A stretch of DNA of 58,690 nt, taken from NCBI RefSeq assembly GCF_003885105.1, contig NZ_QWZQ01000017.1:1-58690 (forward strand), read 5' to 3'. This document shows, one piece after another, positions 58,393 through 58,690 of the stretch (position 1 is the stretch's first letter; every line of letters starts with the position of its first letter). The notes under the pieces were generated by a model. It was not told the DNA's origin. It was given only the letters and a program-made list of their open reading frames with translations, and searched no databases. The DNA is from Lactiplantibacillus garii (GTDB taxonomy: Bacteria; Bacillota; Bacilli; Lactobacillales; Lactobacillaceae). A program made the translations under genes and the position numbers.

Positions 58393-58564
58393 AGAGTGTG
58401 CCAAAAGTCGGTTAGCTGGTGAGCATTAACGGCGGATGGCGAATAATCCTGGGCTTGGATTGTTTGACATCCGGGGTTAAGCGGAGCCGTTGACTTTTGG
58501 CACCCGTTTCGACAATAATTGTGCGGAGATACTAATGAGGCTGTGACTTTTGTCACAGCCTCAT
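58393..58564 (+). repeat. Dispersed intergenic repeat, family B, copy 2
   Basis: Near-identical to 25689-25861 in the same orientation, ending in a fully paired GAGGCTGTGAC TTTT GTCACAGCCTC hairpin. It starts 12 bases after the MerR stop. The hairpin could end that transcript. Confidence 0.9.
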
Positions 58565-58597
58565 TTCCTACGATTAGTCAAGCCCAGATTGTGGAAG

Positions 58598-58690
58598 CCT
58601 TCCGCCTTACCGGTTGGTTCTAAAGCAGCTGGAACGTGGTGGACACGACTTTAAGCCAAGAACCCCACTTGTCTTAAAGCTCGGTCTTTG
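58598..58690 (+). repeat. Dispersed repeat, family A, partial copy at the window edge
   Basis: CAGCTGGAACGTGGTGGACAC, then GACTTTAAGCCAAG and CACTTGTCTTAAAGCTCGG align with the left arm of the palindrome at 18896. Truncated by the window end. Confidence 0.75.

Noticed and set aside
58140-58556. 138-codon minus-strand frame over the MerR gene and repeat
   Set aside because: Shadow of the MerR gene continued into a non-coding repeat.

Overview
The window looks like a chromosomal segment from a member of the Lactobacillaceae, closest in style to the Lactiplantibacillus/Levilactobacillus group. Reasons: a KxYKxGKxW signal peptide on a MucBP surface protein with an LPQTN sorting signal, a folate cluster in the order folB-folK-folE-folC-(Ham1-like)-folP, a T-box in front of a MetE-like gene, CcpA-type cre sites, mixed ATG/GTG/TTG starts behind strong Shine-Dalgarno sequences, and moderate GC. 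This is inferred from gene content; no database search was possible.

Layout. 1-200: 3' end of a 5S rRNA and two terminators. 0.4-7.2 kb: a 1217-residue cell-wall-anchored MucBP protein, a small DUF2187-like protein, a 14-helix MFS exporter, and an orphan zinc-binding lipoprotein behind a near-perfect Zur box. 7.4-13.1 kb: cvpA-like gene, then the folate operon, ending in a 3-methyladenine glycosylase. 13.2-17.7 kb: CDF metal exporter, hemolysin-III membrane protein, a paired SMR transporter, and a MetE-like methyltransferase under a T-box. 17.7-29.4 kb: AI-2E-family permease, beta-glucoside locus (bglA, AraC regulator, PTS EIIC), Kup potassium transporter, APC permease, a 49-residue membrane peptide, cardiolipin synthase. 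29.4-34.4 kb: tyrosine phosphatase and the purine interconversion genes guaC-purA divergent from purB. 34.5-39.5 kb: flavoprotein disulfide reductase, nitroreductase, methyltransferase, glycerate kinase, surface alpha/beta hydrolase. 39.6-45.3 kb: a lipoprotein, a zinc peptidase, a DegV protein, lrgB-lrgA, and four related minus-strand structured elements. 45.3-50.5 kb: acetyltransferase, phosphodiesterase, PerR-like regulator, a condensation-domain-like protein and several unknowns. 50.5-52.3 kb: a decayed IS200/IS605 element. 52.4-58.7 kb: HhH-GPD glycosylase, trehalose operon, NmrA-type oxidoreductase, MerR regulator, and dispersed repeats.

How parts work together. The folate genes carry GTP to dihydropteroate and folate, with no Nudix DHNTP phosphatase; the divergent Ham1/RdgB-like gene sits where that step is missing. 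guaC/purA/purB interconvert IMP, AMP and GMP. treB/treC import and split trehalose under an apparent repressor operator and a cre site. The AraC gene, bglA and EIIC form a divergent beta-glucoside module sharing a 9-bp inverted repeat.

The most unusual material is non-coding. Four elements between 39.7 and 45.2 kb each read, on the minus strand, as a small RNA: hairpins whose loops are C-rich, an unpaired CUACUCCU-like linker, and an intrinsic terminator. The exposed segments complement Shine-Dalgarno sequences (in two copies the SD plus the AUG), so they look like a local family of translation-repressing sRNAs. There are also two families of long dispersed intergenic repeats, one arranged as a ~590-bp imperfect palindrome, and a separate 114-bp palindrome with terminator-like ends on both strands.
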